DNA from: Coleofasciculus sp. S288
GTDB taxonomy: Bacteria; Cyanobacteriota; Cyanobacteriia; Cyanobacteriales; Coleofasciculaceae
Direction: 5' to 3'
Assembly (NCBI GenBank): GCA_020216575.1
Contig: JAIUYC010000194.1
Location: 1-6,978, forward strand
DNA: 6,978 bases
A program made the position numbers and the translations under genes. The notes beneath the pieces were generated by a model. It was not told the DNA's origin, searched no databases, and saw only the letters and a list, made by a program, of their open reading frames with translations. Positions 1 to 5,468 of this stretch are shown here, piece by piece. Position 1 is the first letter of the stretch. Every line of letters begins with the position of its first letter.

Positions 1-69
1 GCAATACTTAATGTGACCACCGAAGATATTCGTAACTGGTTTGCTCATTGTTGTTACTGTACATCATGA
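1..69 (+). CDS. C-terminal end of an IS630-like transposase (partial, enters from left edge)
   Basis: Frame 1 is open from the first base to a TGA at 67-69 and encodes 22 residues, including TTEDIRNWFAHCCYCTS. The pattern D-x-R-x-W-F-x-H-C-x-Y-C just before the stop resembles, from memory, the extreme C-terminus of cyanobacterial IS630/Tc1-mariner transposases. The catalytic DDE core would lie outside the window, so activity cannot be judged. The next 350 bases hold no gene, and the neighbouring haemagglutinin-like gene is broken on the side facing this fragment, which fits a region remodelled by insertion. The match rests on a very short peptide and could be chance. No terminal inverted repeat was identified after the stop. 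Confidence 0.5.
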   Translation, partial: AILNVTTEDIRNWFAHCCYCTS

Positions 70-378
70 GTATGAGAAATGCTATATATTAAAGCATTTA
101 GGAAAGTATTGCTGTCAGTACTATTTAATATTTTCAGGTGGATGATGATTGATATTCAGCTGTAGATATTTGTGAATAATCGTCATTTACTAGTCAAGAT
201 AGTTGGCTCTTGACCGGATTTGTCTTAGCTAAAAAGATGAGTTTTAGCGATAAAATAGTGCCATAAATCTATGCGAAAAAATCAATTATTTCAATTTACT
301 TAATCTAGGTAATTTGACAGGCTCCCGTAACGCTAAAGCCGCATAAGTTATCCAGAAAAACTTTTTGTCTCCCAGTTT
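70..378. other. AT-rich stretch without a recognised gene
   Basis: I see no coding frame with family resemblance, no RNA gene and no clear promoter here. The stretch lies between the transposase tail and the point where the haemagglutinin-like reading frame ends. It may be insertion-sequence end or decayed DNA. A weak dyad (AAAACT at 355-360 is close but the better pair is around 357-378) follows the broken frame and is not convincing as a terminator. Confidence 0.5.
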
Positions 379-792
379 TCACAACTGATGAAAAATTTCC
401 AGCCACATCTGCGGAATGTGGGTTAAAAACAAGTTAGGTGTCGAATCCCCAAACGTGCCAAGCGTCCCCAGAATCTTAGAAGGGCTACCCCCCGTCACTC
501 GCGCCAGAATGTTCTGAATATCAGCAGGACTAAAGAAATAGGCTCCTCGGTTAGCATCAACATTAAATTCCAAAAAGCTGTGAAACAGATTCTGTCCTCG
601 TGCCGCTCCACCCTGGATGACTTCAACAGGTAAGCCGTTGAAATCACGTACAACAACCGAATTTTCTGCCCCTAGAGTATCATCAGCTACGATATTGCTC
701 TGAGCAAAGGCGCAATTTCCTGAAAAGGCGCTCATCTCCAAAGCACCAACCAACCCTAACCGCCAACCCCAACCTCTCAACCGTTGAACCAT
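379..792 (-). pseudogene. Truncated two-partner-secretion (filamentous haemagglutinin N-terminal) protein
   Basis: The 137-residue product has a signal peptide (basic MVQRLR, hydrophobic core, likely cut after AFA at about residue 30) followed by the TPS domain found in cyanobacterial haemagglutinin-like exoproteins: IVADDTLGAENS (34-45), GGAARGQNLFHSFLEFNV (61-78), RGAYFFSP (82-89), IQNILARVTGG (92-102), SKILGTLG (105-112) and NLFL (120-123). In the family NLFL continues as INPNGIIFG, but here it turns into an unrelated tail ending at residue 137. Normal members run to many hundreds of residues with a long beta-helix. The break falls near base 423, where a dyad sits. A secreted adhesin passing through a TpsB outer-membrane pore is the family role; this copy is almost certainly non-functional. 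A recent loss is likely, because the retained part has no internal stop or frameshift. Confidence 0.8.
403..421. repeat. Dyad at the break point of the haemagglutinin-like gene
   Basis: CCACAT (403-408) and ATGTGG (416-421) form a 6-bp inverted repeat around CTGCGGA. It coincides with the codon where the TPS homology stops (about 421-423). It may be the outer end of an inserted element, but no partner copy was found in the window, so this is inference. Confidence 0.35.
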
Positions 793-799
793 CTCAGTA

Positions 800-911
800 G
801 CTTCCCCTAATAAGCATCAGTAGCTTGACAAATGCCGTTAACTGAAGCGATTTGCACTCTCTGCAAAATCATAGGGGAAGCACAAGAGGGATTAGGAAAA
901 GTATTGTCAAG
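800..911 (-). promoter_or_regulatory. Leader with crossing inverted repeats that can mask the Shine-Dalgarno
   Basis: Between rsmA and the TPS remnant (same strand) two perfect inverted repeats cross each other. One is GCTTCCCCTA (800-809) with TAGGGGAAGC (872-881); the other is CTTGACAA (824-831) with TTGTCAAG (904-911). A small hairpin, TTTGCA (851-856) with TGCAAA (862-867), lies inside both. Read on the minus strand, the 800-809 arm contains AGGGGAAG, the only Shine-Dalgarno-like stretch before the ATG at 790-792. The 10-bp helix would therefore hide it, and the other helix competes for the same space. Such a layout can switch translation, but the downstream gene is broken and no known riboswitch class is recognised. 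Confidence 0.35.
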
Positions 912-928
912 TTAATTAGAGGAGAAAT

Positions 929-936
929 GCGATCGC
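929..936. repeat. HIP1 octamer GCGATCGC (one of six)
   Basis: The palindrome GCGATCGC occurs here and at 1060-1067, 1672-1679, 2483-2490, 5136-5143 and 6161-6168. Six copies in 7 kb is far above chance and is the hallmark of HIP1-rich cyanobacterial genomes. Five lie inside coding sequence and this one is intergenic. Confidence 0.9.
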
Positions 937-951
937 TCTGCGAACCAGGTG

Positions 952-1773
952 TTAAGGACTAGGGGTTAGTAGGTTACTTAAGGCTACCCATTGTTGCACA
1001 CTCAGGTCTTCTGCGCGAACTTGGGGATTAACTTCTAATTGTTCCAGTAAGTGGGTAATGCGATCGCGGTCTACCACGGATTTCAAATTATTTCGCAACA
1101 TTTTCCGCTTACTGGAAAAGCCTAGATTCAGCAATGTTTCTAAACGCTTGGGGTCATCGGCGGGGGGTTCCACGACTCGTGGATGCAACCGCACGACAGC
1201 AGAATCTACTTTCGGGGGTGGGTGGAAGGCTTTCGCGGGTACGTCGCAGATAAATTCACACTCTGCTAGATACTGCACCCGTACCGACAACGCCCCAAAT
1301 GCTCTAGAATCGGGTTTGGCGTACAATCGCTGTGCAACTTCTTTTTGCACGAGCAGCACGATTGAGTCATAGGCTGGCTCGACGGGTTGAGCAATATTAC
1401 CCAGCAGCTTTTCCAGGATTGGGCCAGTGATGTTATAGGGAATATTAGCAACAACTTTATTAGGATTTTGGAAGTTGGGGAAGGACGCGAGTTGAGTGTC
1501 CAAGTCGAGGGTGAGGAAGTCGTCTTGTAGGAGCAAGAAATTTTCCTTCTCGCCCAGTTTTTTCGCTAAGAGTTCGCACAAGTCGCGGTCAATCTCAACA
1601 GAGATTAACGACTGGACTTCGGGCAATAAGCGGCGGGTAAGAATGCCGGTGCCAGGTCCGATTTCTAGAACGCGATCGCTTTTTTGCAGTTTTGCGGCTG
1701 CGACAATTTTGTCGAGCGCTTTCTCGCTTCGCAGCCAGTGTTGAGCAAATTGTTTCCGGGGTTGAGGAGTCAT
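952..1773 (-). CDS. rsmA: 16S rRNA (adenine1518-N6/adenine1519-N6)-dimethyltransferase
   Basis: RsmA (KsgA) uses S-adenosylmethionine to dimethylate two adjacent adenines in the 3'-terminal hairpin of 16S rRNA during late 30S assembly. The 273-residue length is normal for the family. Visible motifs are PRKQFAQHWL at 5-14 (family N-terminus), SAM-binding motif I EIGPGTG at 37-43, acidic VEID at 59-62, DDF at 84-86, catalytic NIPYNITGP at 110-118, FHPPPKVDS at 183-191, and the C-terminal helical region with SSKRKMLRNNL near 220-230. The ATG at 1771-1773 is chosen because the family N-terminus begins a few residues later. The only purine-rich stretch, GGGAG, directly abuts the ATG and is too close to be a normal Shine-Dalgarno, so initiation may be SD-independent. 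The gene is intact with no sign of transfer. The next gene on its strand starts 159 bases after its stop, so tight operon coupling is not evident. Confidence 0.97.
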   Translation of the reverse strand: MTPQPRKQFAQHWLRSEKALDKIVAAAKLQKSDRVLEIGPGTGILTRRLLPEVQSLISVEIDRDLCELLAKKLGEKENFLLLQDDFLTLDLDTQLASFPNFQNPNKVVANIPYNITGPILEKLLGNIAQPVEPAYDSIVLLVQKEVAQRLYAKPDSRAFGALSVRVQYLAECEFICDVPAKAFHPPPKVDSAVVRLHPRVVEPPADDPKRLETLLNLGFSSKRKMLRNNLKSVVDRDRITHLLEQLEVNPQVRAEDLSVQQWVALSNLLTPSP

Positions 1774-1890
1774 CTCCCAATTGTACTGGGGGATGAGAGT
1801 TGGGCGGCAGTTTGCCCAGAAGTTTCCGAAGGTGGAAAACGTCTGCTGGGGGTTCTCCCGTACTTGGGGTGAAAAACCCCGTTTTTGGGA

Positions 1891-1921
1891 ATTGGTAATC
1901 GGTAATTGGTAATTGCTAATT
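1891..1921. repeat. Tandem heptamer, consensus ATTGGTA, about 4.4 copies
   Basis: Units are ATTGGTA, ATCGGTA, ATTGGTA and ATTGCTA, then ATT. The type matches the short tandemly repeated repetitive (STRR) heptamers known in cyanobacterial intergenic DNA. It lies about 120 bases upstream of rsmA. Copy number is likely to vary between strains. Confidence 0.75.
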
Positions 1922-1941
1922 CCTTACCCAGTAAGCATTTG

Positions 1942-1957
1942 ACTTGATTAATCAAGT
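1942..1957. promoter_or_regulatory. Perfect 16-bp palindrome, candidate operator
   Basis: ACTTGATT followed directly by AATCAAGT forms a gapless dyad. A zero-spacer AT-rich palindrome of this length fits a dimeric regulator's binding site better than an RNA hairpin, because it leaves no loop. It lies 168 bases upstream of rsmA and about 450 bases before the DUF4347 gene. No regulator gene is present in the window, so its target is unknown. Confidence 0.35.
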
Positions 1958-2085
1958 TTTATTATCACCCTAGGTACGGGAGAGGCATCTAGGTTTTTAG
2001 ACCAGCAACTCTAATGTAAAATCTGCCCTCACCCGAATAGGGAGTATCCCGTTTTTGTAAAAACACGGTCGGCGGGGGAGCAGGA

Positions 2086-2107
2086 GAGCATTTAGATATA
2101 AATGCTC
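2086..2107. other. Strong RNA-type hairpin, 9-bp stem with GATA loop
   Basis: GAGCATTTA (2086-2094) pairs perfectly with TAAATGCTC (2099-2107) around the loop GATA. No clean run of T follows on either strand, so it is not a typical Rho-independent terminator. It sits in a dyad-rich stretch about 300 bases upstream of the DUF4347 gene. It could belong to a leader RNA, a small RNA or an interspersed repeat. Confidence 0.45.
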
Positions 2108-2214
2108 CTCATCCTTCTTTAAAGTTGCACATTTGGGATGCTCCCATCCGAATAAGACAGACCTGTTTAAAAGCGGGTTTCTGTGAAAAGGGTAATTTAT
2201 GCCTTTTTTTAGGC

Positions 2215-2220
2215 TATAAT
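2215..2220 (+). promoter_or_regulatory. Candidate -10 box of the DUF4347 gene promoter
   Basis: A perfect TATAAT lies about 190 bases before the ATG at 2411. The position 17 bases upstream has no recognisable TTGACA, so this would be a promoter lacking a standard -35, which is common in cyanobacteria. Transcription starting near 2227 would give a leader of about 184 bases that includes the hairpin at 2352-2382. A T-run hairpin (GCCT-T6-AGGC) directly overlaps the upstream edge of the box. Confidence 0.4.
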
Positions 2221-2351
2221 TGTTTGTTTAAAAAAATGCGAACAAAAGACGAAATACAATTATTAAATCTTTGATGAAGTTACTTGGTATTAGGGTAAGT
2301 GAGCAGCTCCCTCTTGTAAACTTAAAACCACTGAACCTTTCTTAGTTCTTA

Positions 2352-2382
2352 AACAATTGAATTGTTCTTTTGAAACAATTCA
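2352..2382 (+). promoter_or_regulatory. Three-arm alternative hairpin just upstream of the DUF4347 gene
   Basis: Three related arms lie in series: AACAAT (2352-2357), TGAATTGTT (2358-2366) and AACAATTCA (2374-2382). The middle arm can pair with the third over 9 bp with a 7-base loop, or with the first over 6 bp with a 3-base loop, but not with both. The structure ends 28 bases before the ATG. No strong Shine-Dalgarno is visible between it and the start (AGGGTG at 2386-2391 is too distant), so the structure may influence ribosome access. Confidence 0.4.
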
Positions 2383-2410
2383 TTTAGGGTGACTGCCGCA
2401 GAAATAAACT

Positions 2411-4306
2411 ATGAATAACTTCTCCAATTCTCAACAGCTACCCGAGCAATTGCATGATTTAAAGTCAAACCGTCAAGGTAAAGCGATCGCGTTTATCGAC
2501 TTGGCAGTAGATGACTACGAAATTTTGATAGCTGGTGTTGAGCCTGGGACAGAAGCTGTACTGTTGGAAGCCACAACAGACGGTATTGAGCAAATTACTC
2601 AAGTACTCCGTGAAAGAACCGATATTAAAACAGTGCATTTGGTTTCCCACGGCTCATCAGGAAATCTACATCTAGGCTCAACTCAACTCAATGTTGATAA
2701 CCTGCAAACTTACCGTCAATCCCTAGAAAGCTGGTTTAATCGCCAATCGGCAACCGACAACCAGCAACCTCAACTTCTGCTGTATGGTTGTCAAGTGGCA
2801 GCAGGAATGGTAGGTGAAGCCTTTGTTAAACAGCTCAGCCAGTTGACTGGGGCGAAGTTAGCCGCTTCTGCCAGTCTGACGGGTAATGCCGCCAAAGGAG
2901 GTAACTGGGAACTAGAGGTACGTACTGGAGAGATTGAAGCTCCTTTAGTATTTGCGCCACAGGTGAGGGAGGCTTACGCTGGAGTGCTGGTCGCCTTGAC
3001 GGTGAGTTCTACGGCTGATGCTGGGGTTGGCTCTCTGCGAGAGGCAATTACGACAGCGAATAACTTACCAGGTCTGGACACAATCAGTTTTAACCTTAAC
3101 AGTCCTAGTCTCATTTCTCTGACAAGTGGACAACTCGATATTACTGATGATCTGAATATCTTTGGGTTGGGTGCAAGTAACCTAACAATCAGTGGTAGTA
3201 ATAACTCTAGGGTTTTCAATATTGGCGTTGACACTAGTGTAGAAATTGCTGATTTAACTATTACTGATGGGAGGTCTGACACTTTTGGTGGCGGACTCTT
3301 TAATGCAGGCAGCGTAACGCTGATTGGCAGCACCGTAAACAGTAACTCGGCTTTCGAGGGGGGTGGCATCGATAACAATGGCACCGTGACGCTGATTGGC
3401 AGCACCGTAAGCCGTAACTCGACTGAAGCAATCGGTGGCATCGATAACAATGGTATCCTAACGTTGATCGACAGTACTGTTAGCAGCAACTTCAGTGCCT
3501 TCTTTGCCGGCGGCATCGCTAACAGCGGCAGCATGACAGTTACCAACAGCACGATTAGTGGCAACTCAGCTCGCTTCATTGGCGGCATTTCTAACGATGG
3601 CATCCTGACGGTGACTAACAGCACTATCAGTAGTAACGACTCTGCCGGAGGCGGCGGAGGCATCAATAATAGTGGTACTCTGACAGTGACCAACAGCACC
3701 GTTAGTAATAACTCATCACTGGAAGGCGGCGCAGGCATCAATAATAGGGGTACTCTGACGGTGACCAACAGCACCATCAGCCGCAATAGCCTTTTCTTTG
3801 GTGGAGGAGCCGTCGCTAATACTAACAGTGGCAGCGCATCTATTGGAAACACCATTATTGCTGGAAACACTATTGAGGTTCCCGATGAACCTTTCTCCGG
3901 TAGCCCTGACGTTTTTGGGGAATTCAACAGCAATGGTTTTAACCTGATTGGTGATGCCACAGGTAGCACTGGTTTCGGCATCAACGGTGACCTAGTTGGT
4001 AGTGCTGCTAACCCCATTGACCCTCTACTCGGTCTGTTGCAAAACAATGGCGGTTCGACTGCAACCCTAGCTCTCCTACCTGGAAGTCCTGCCATTGATG
4101 CGGCTAATCCCAACAGTTTCCCTGCGACTGACCAACGGGGTGTGATACGCCCTCAACTGACGGGACCAGATATTGGAGCATTTGAAATTACAGAAGCTGA
4201 GTTAAATCCACCTCAGGCTGTCCCGGAACCTTTTTCCTTGTTTGCCTTAGGCTTAGTGGCAGTCTTGGGATTGTGCTGCAAGAGAAAATTTCAGGCTAAA
4301 CTCTAA
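2411..4306 (+). CDS. DUF4347 / right-handed beta-helix / PEP-CTERM surface protein
   Basis: A 631-residue mosaic. Residues about 25-190 are a DUF4347 domain (AIAFIDLAVDDYEIL near 25-39, HLVSHGSSG at 76-84, LLYGCQVAAG at 123-132, GGNWELEV at 163-170). Residues about 196-235 carry the SLREAI module (208-213) that often precedes beta-helices. Residues 293-463 are seven 24-25-residue GGI-NNSGTLTVTNSTISxNS coils, followed by a degenerate eighth. Residues about 500-592 match the choice-of-anchor Q domain (NGFNLIGD, LLQNNGGSTATLALLPGSPAID, DQRGVIRP, PDIGAFEI). The C-terminus VPEPFSLFALGLVAVLG plus CCKRKF is a PEP-CTERM sorting signal, read by an exosortase. An in-frame TAA lies 6 bases before the ATG, which fixes the start; no classical signal peptide follows. 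A role in the cell surface or extracellular matrix is inferred, and no enzymatic role is shown. Confidence 0.9.
   Translation: MNNFSNSQQLPEQLHDLKSNRQGKAIAFIDLAVDDYEILIAGVEPGTEAVLLEATTDGIEQITQVLRERTDIKTVHLVSHGSSGNLHLGSTQLNVDNLQTYRQSLESWFNRQSATDNQQPQLLLYGCQVAAGMVGEAFVKQLSQLTGAKLAASASLTGNAAKGGNWELEVRTGEIEAPLVFAPQVREAYAGVLVALTVSSTADAGVGSLREAITTANNLPGLDTISFNLNSPSLISLTSGQLDITDDLNIFGLGASNLTISGSNNSRVFNIGVDTSVEIADLTITDGRSDTFGGGLFNAGSVTLIGSTVNSNSAFEGGGIDNNGTVTLIGSTVSRNSTEAIGGIDNNGILTLIDSTVSSNFSAFFAGGIANSGSMTVTNSTISGNSARFIGGISNDGILTVTNSTISSNDSAGGGGGINNSGTLTVTNSTVSNNSSLEGGAGINNRGTLTVTNSTISRNSLFFGGGAVANTNSGSASIGNTIIAGNTIEVPDEPFSGSPDVFGEFNSNGFNLIGDATGSTGFGINGDLVGSAANPIDPLLGLLQNNGGSTATLALLPGSPAIDAANPNSFPATDQRGVIRPQLTGPDIGAFEITEAELNPPQAVPEPFSLFALGLVAVLGLCCKRKFQAKL
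3287..3799 (+). repeat. Seven beta-helix coil repeats inside the DUF4347 gene
   Basis: The unit is 72-75 bp (24-25 residues). Typical coils read GGGINNSGTLTVTNSTxSNNS. Coils 1 and 2 share nearly identical DNA across the stretch encoding TLIGSTV (around 3311-3335 and 3386-3410), whereas coils 4-7 share a different version encoding LTVTNSTIS. Two sequence classes in one array suggest duplication of neighbouring coils. Asparagine and serine/threonine ladders are typical of right-handed parallel beta-helices. Confidence 0.85.
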
Positions 4307-4319
4307 CACAACTTGGAAG

Positions 4320-4411
4320 TAGGACTTACGCACAGATGCTACACAGAGTAGGGGCGAGGCATGCCTCGCCCCTACAGATGGTGGTTTAAAGGTAAATTTG
4401 CGTAAGTTCTG
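4320..4411. mobile_element. 92-bp MITE-like element with 7-bp direct repeats
   Basis: AGGACTTACGCA (4321-4332) and TGCGTAAGTTCT (4399-4410) are terminal inverted repeats with one mismatch. TTGGAAG lies immediately outside both ends (4313-4319 and 4412-4418) and looks like a target-site duplication. The interior holds a 28-bp perfect palindrome and no coding sequence. Removing the element restores a continuous TTGGAAGGTTAA. The AGGACTTACGCA end is, from memory, recurrent in cyanobacterial intergenic DNA. It sits 13 bases after the stop of the DUF4347 gene. Confidence 0.65.
4348..4375. repeat. 28-bp perfect palindrome, possible bidirectional terminator
   Basis: GTAGGGGCGAGGCA is followed directly by its reverse complement TGCCTCGCCCCTAC. 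It matches a GTAGGGGC...GCCCCTAC family seen widely in cyanobacterial genomes (recalled, not searched). It lies between convergent genes, so it could stop transcription from both sides, but no T-run follows, so a terminator role is only inferred. Confidence 0.75.
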
Positions 4412-4587
4412 TTGGAAGGTTAACCGATTTGAAAACGAAAAATTAGGCATTTGAGACGATTTTGCGATAGCGTGAAGCGAAGCTATAGCGATAGCGAAGC
4501 GTTAGCGACGCAAGGAGCGTCGGAACGAGCGTCAGCGCTGCTGCAAAGCAGATCGCTGAAAGCCCTAGCTGTCGATTAACCTTCCAA
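4412..4587. repeat. Repeat island bracketed by 12-bp inverted repeats
   Basis: TTGGAAGGTTAA (4412-4423) and TTAACCTTCCAA (4576-4587) are perfect inverted repeats enclosing 152 bases. The interior from about 4464 to 4558 is a run of GCGATAGC / GAAGCG / GCGT words forming small hairpins: CGACGC-AAGGA-GCGTCG (4506-4522) and CTGCT-GCAA-AGCAG (4538-4551), the latter flanked by AGCG and CGCT. This vocabulary is typical of iterated palindromic repeats in cyanobacterial spacers. The right arm ends four bases before the hydrolase stop codon. It may be a small non-autonomous element, or a terminator-like foldback. Confidence 0.6.
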
Positions 4588-4591
4588 ACAG

Positions 4592-5464
4592 TTAGCCTAC
4601 AGTCTCTTCCGCCAAGAACTCTCGTATATACTGATTCACAAGCTCGGGTCGCTCCTGCTGCACCCAATGACTACAGGTTGGGATGTAGCGGATTTGGAAG
4701 TTTCTAACGTATTCTTCCGTACCATAGGTCAATTCCTTCCCCAAAGCTGTATCCTTTTCACCCCAAATCATGAGAGTCGGTACTTCGAGTAAACTCCACT
4801 CCTGTTGCCCGATATTGCTTAAAGCATTGCGATAATAGTTAAGCATTGCGGTCAGTGCGCCTCGTTTTGCTGCGGCATCTTTATATGCTTCGATATCGGC
4901 TGGAGTGAACGCGCTTTTGTCAACTGCCATCCCCGTCAACGCATTAGCAAGGGCTTCGTAATCAAAGGCTTGCAACCACAGTTCTGGCAAGATCGGCAGC
5001 TGGAAGAAAAAAACATACCAACTCCGCATCAACTGTTGAGGATTCCGCAACCCTTCAGCAAATTTGGCAGGATGGGGGATGTTTAGGACAATCAGCCGTT
5101 CTACCATTTCGGGATGAGCATAGGTAAACTTCCAGGCGATCGCACCTCCCCAGTCATGACCGACCAAAATACAGCGATCGTACCCCAGTCCCCTAATAAC
5201 GCCTTCAACGTCTTTAATAAACTCGCTCATCACATACGTAGATTCCTCTTGTGGCTTGTCGCTTTCGTTATAGCCGCGCAGATCTAGAGCCACAACCTTA
5301 TAATCCTTAGCAAATTCTGGAATTTGGTGACGCCAAGAATACCAAAACTCTGGAAATCCATGCAGCATCAGCATTAACGGTCCTTCTCCTTGAGTCACGT
5401 AATGCAGTTTGACTCCATTGCTGATAACGTACTCGTGCTGCCACAGTCCCTCTAGTACTGTCAT
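4592..5464 (-). CDS. Alpha/beta hydrolase, epoxide hydrolase type
   Basis: The 290-residue product is a complete alpha/beta-hydrolase of the epoxide hydrolase family, which opens epoxides to diols through an ester intermediate. Visible residues: oxyanion-hole HGFPE at 35-39, then the family stretch FWYSWRHQ (40-47); nucleophile Asp104 in GHDWGG (102-107); cap tyrosines Tyr150 (SWYVFFFQLP) and Tyr210 or Tyr211 (LNYYRN), which activate the epoxide oxygen; acid Asp238 in WGEKD; and base His266 in CSHWVQQERP. An Asp nucleophile together with the two cap tyrosines favours epoxide hydrolase over esterase or haloalkane dehalogenase. There is no signal peptide or membrane segment, so it is cytosolic. 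The start is supported by AGGAGGT four bases upstream. It stands alone, convergent with the DUF4347 gene. The substrate is unknown. Confidence 0.88.
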   Translation of the reverse strand: MTVLEGLWQHEYVISNGVKLHYVTQGEGPLMLMLHGFPEFWYSWRHQIPEFAKDYKVVALDLRGYNESDKPQEESTYVMSEFIKDVEGVIRGLGYDRCILVGHDWGGAIAWKFTYAHPEMVERLIVLNIPHPAKFAEGLRNPQQLMRSWYVFFFQLPILPELWLQAFDYEALANALTGMAVDKSAFTPADIEAYKDAAAKRGALTAMLNYYRNALSNIGQQEWSLLEVPTLMIWGEKDTALGKELTYGTEEYVRNFQIRYIPTCSHWVQQERPELVNQYIREFLAEETVG

Positions 5465-5468
5465 GACT

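Larger units (their letters stand above)
1774..2410. other. 637-base divergent intergenic region (rsmA / DUF4347 gene)
   Basis: No protein gene is supported here. The rsmA-proximal half holds a heptamer repeat and a 16-bp palindrome. The middle (2041-2190) is rich in dyads: GGGA/TCCC at 2040-2050, the strong hairpin at 2086-2107, GGATG/CATCC at 2136-2149, and an ACAGACCTG/CGGG-TCTGT pairing near 2157-2184. The DUF4347-proximal end has a TATAAT box and a three-arm hairpin. This is consistent with a long structured leader or an unannotated small RNA, but I recognise no known RNA family. Confidence 0.55.

Noticed and set aside
1058..1372. 104-codon plus-strand frame, and smaller ones at 1266-1454, 1496-1744, 1595-1780 and 1684-1872
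   Set aside because: All overlap rsmA, or extend from it, in other frames, and rsmA has complete motifs.
1866..1886. GGGG-TGAAAAA-CCCC followed by G and five T, like a terminator on the plus strand
   Set aside because: The stem is only 4 bp and no plus-strand gene ends upstream of it.
1770..1955. 61-codon minus-strand frame upstream of rsmA
   Set aside because: It is built on the heptamer repeat (repeated NYRLP-type residues) and overlaps the rsmA start.
2236..2274. 12-codon upstream frame in the DUF4347 leader
   Set aside because: No Shine-Dalgarno and no conserved peptide known; expected by chance in AT-rich DNA.
2974..4113. Long open frame of 379 codons on the minus strand
   Set aside because: It is the antisense of the beta-helix repeats; its product is a low-complexity Leu/Pro/Val repeat mirroring the sense coils, with no family resemblance.
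4253..4450. 65-codon minus-strand frame
   Set aside because: It covers the antisense of the PEP-CTERM end and the MITE-like element; part of it is translation of the palindrome.
4443..4667. 74-codon minus-strand frame
   Set aside because: It is made from the repeat island plus an out-of-frame piece of the hydrolase gene.
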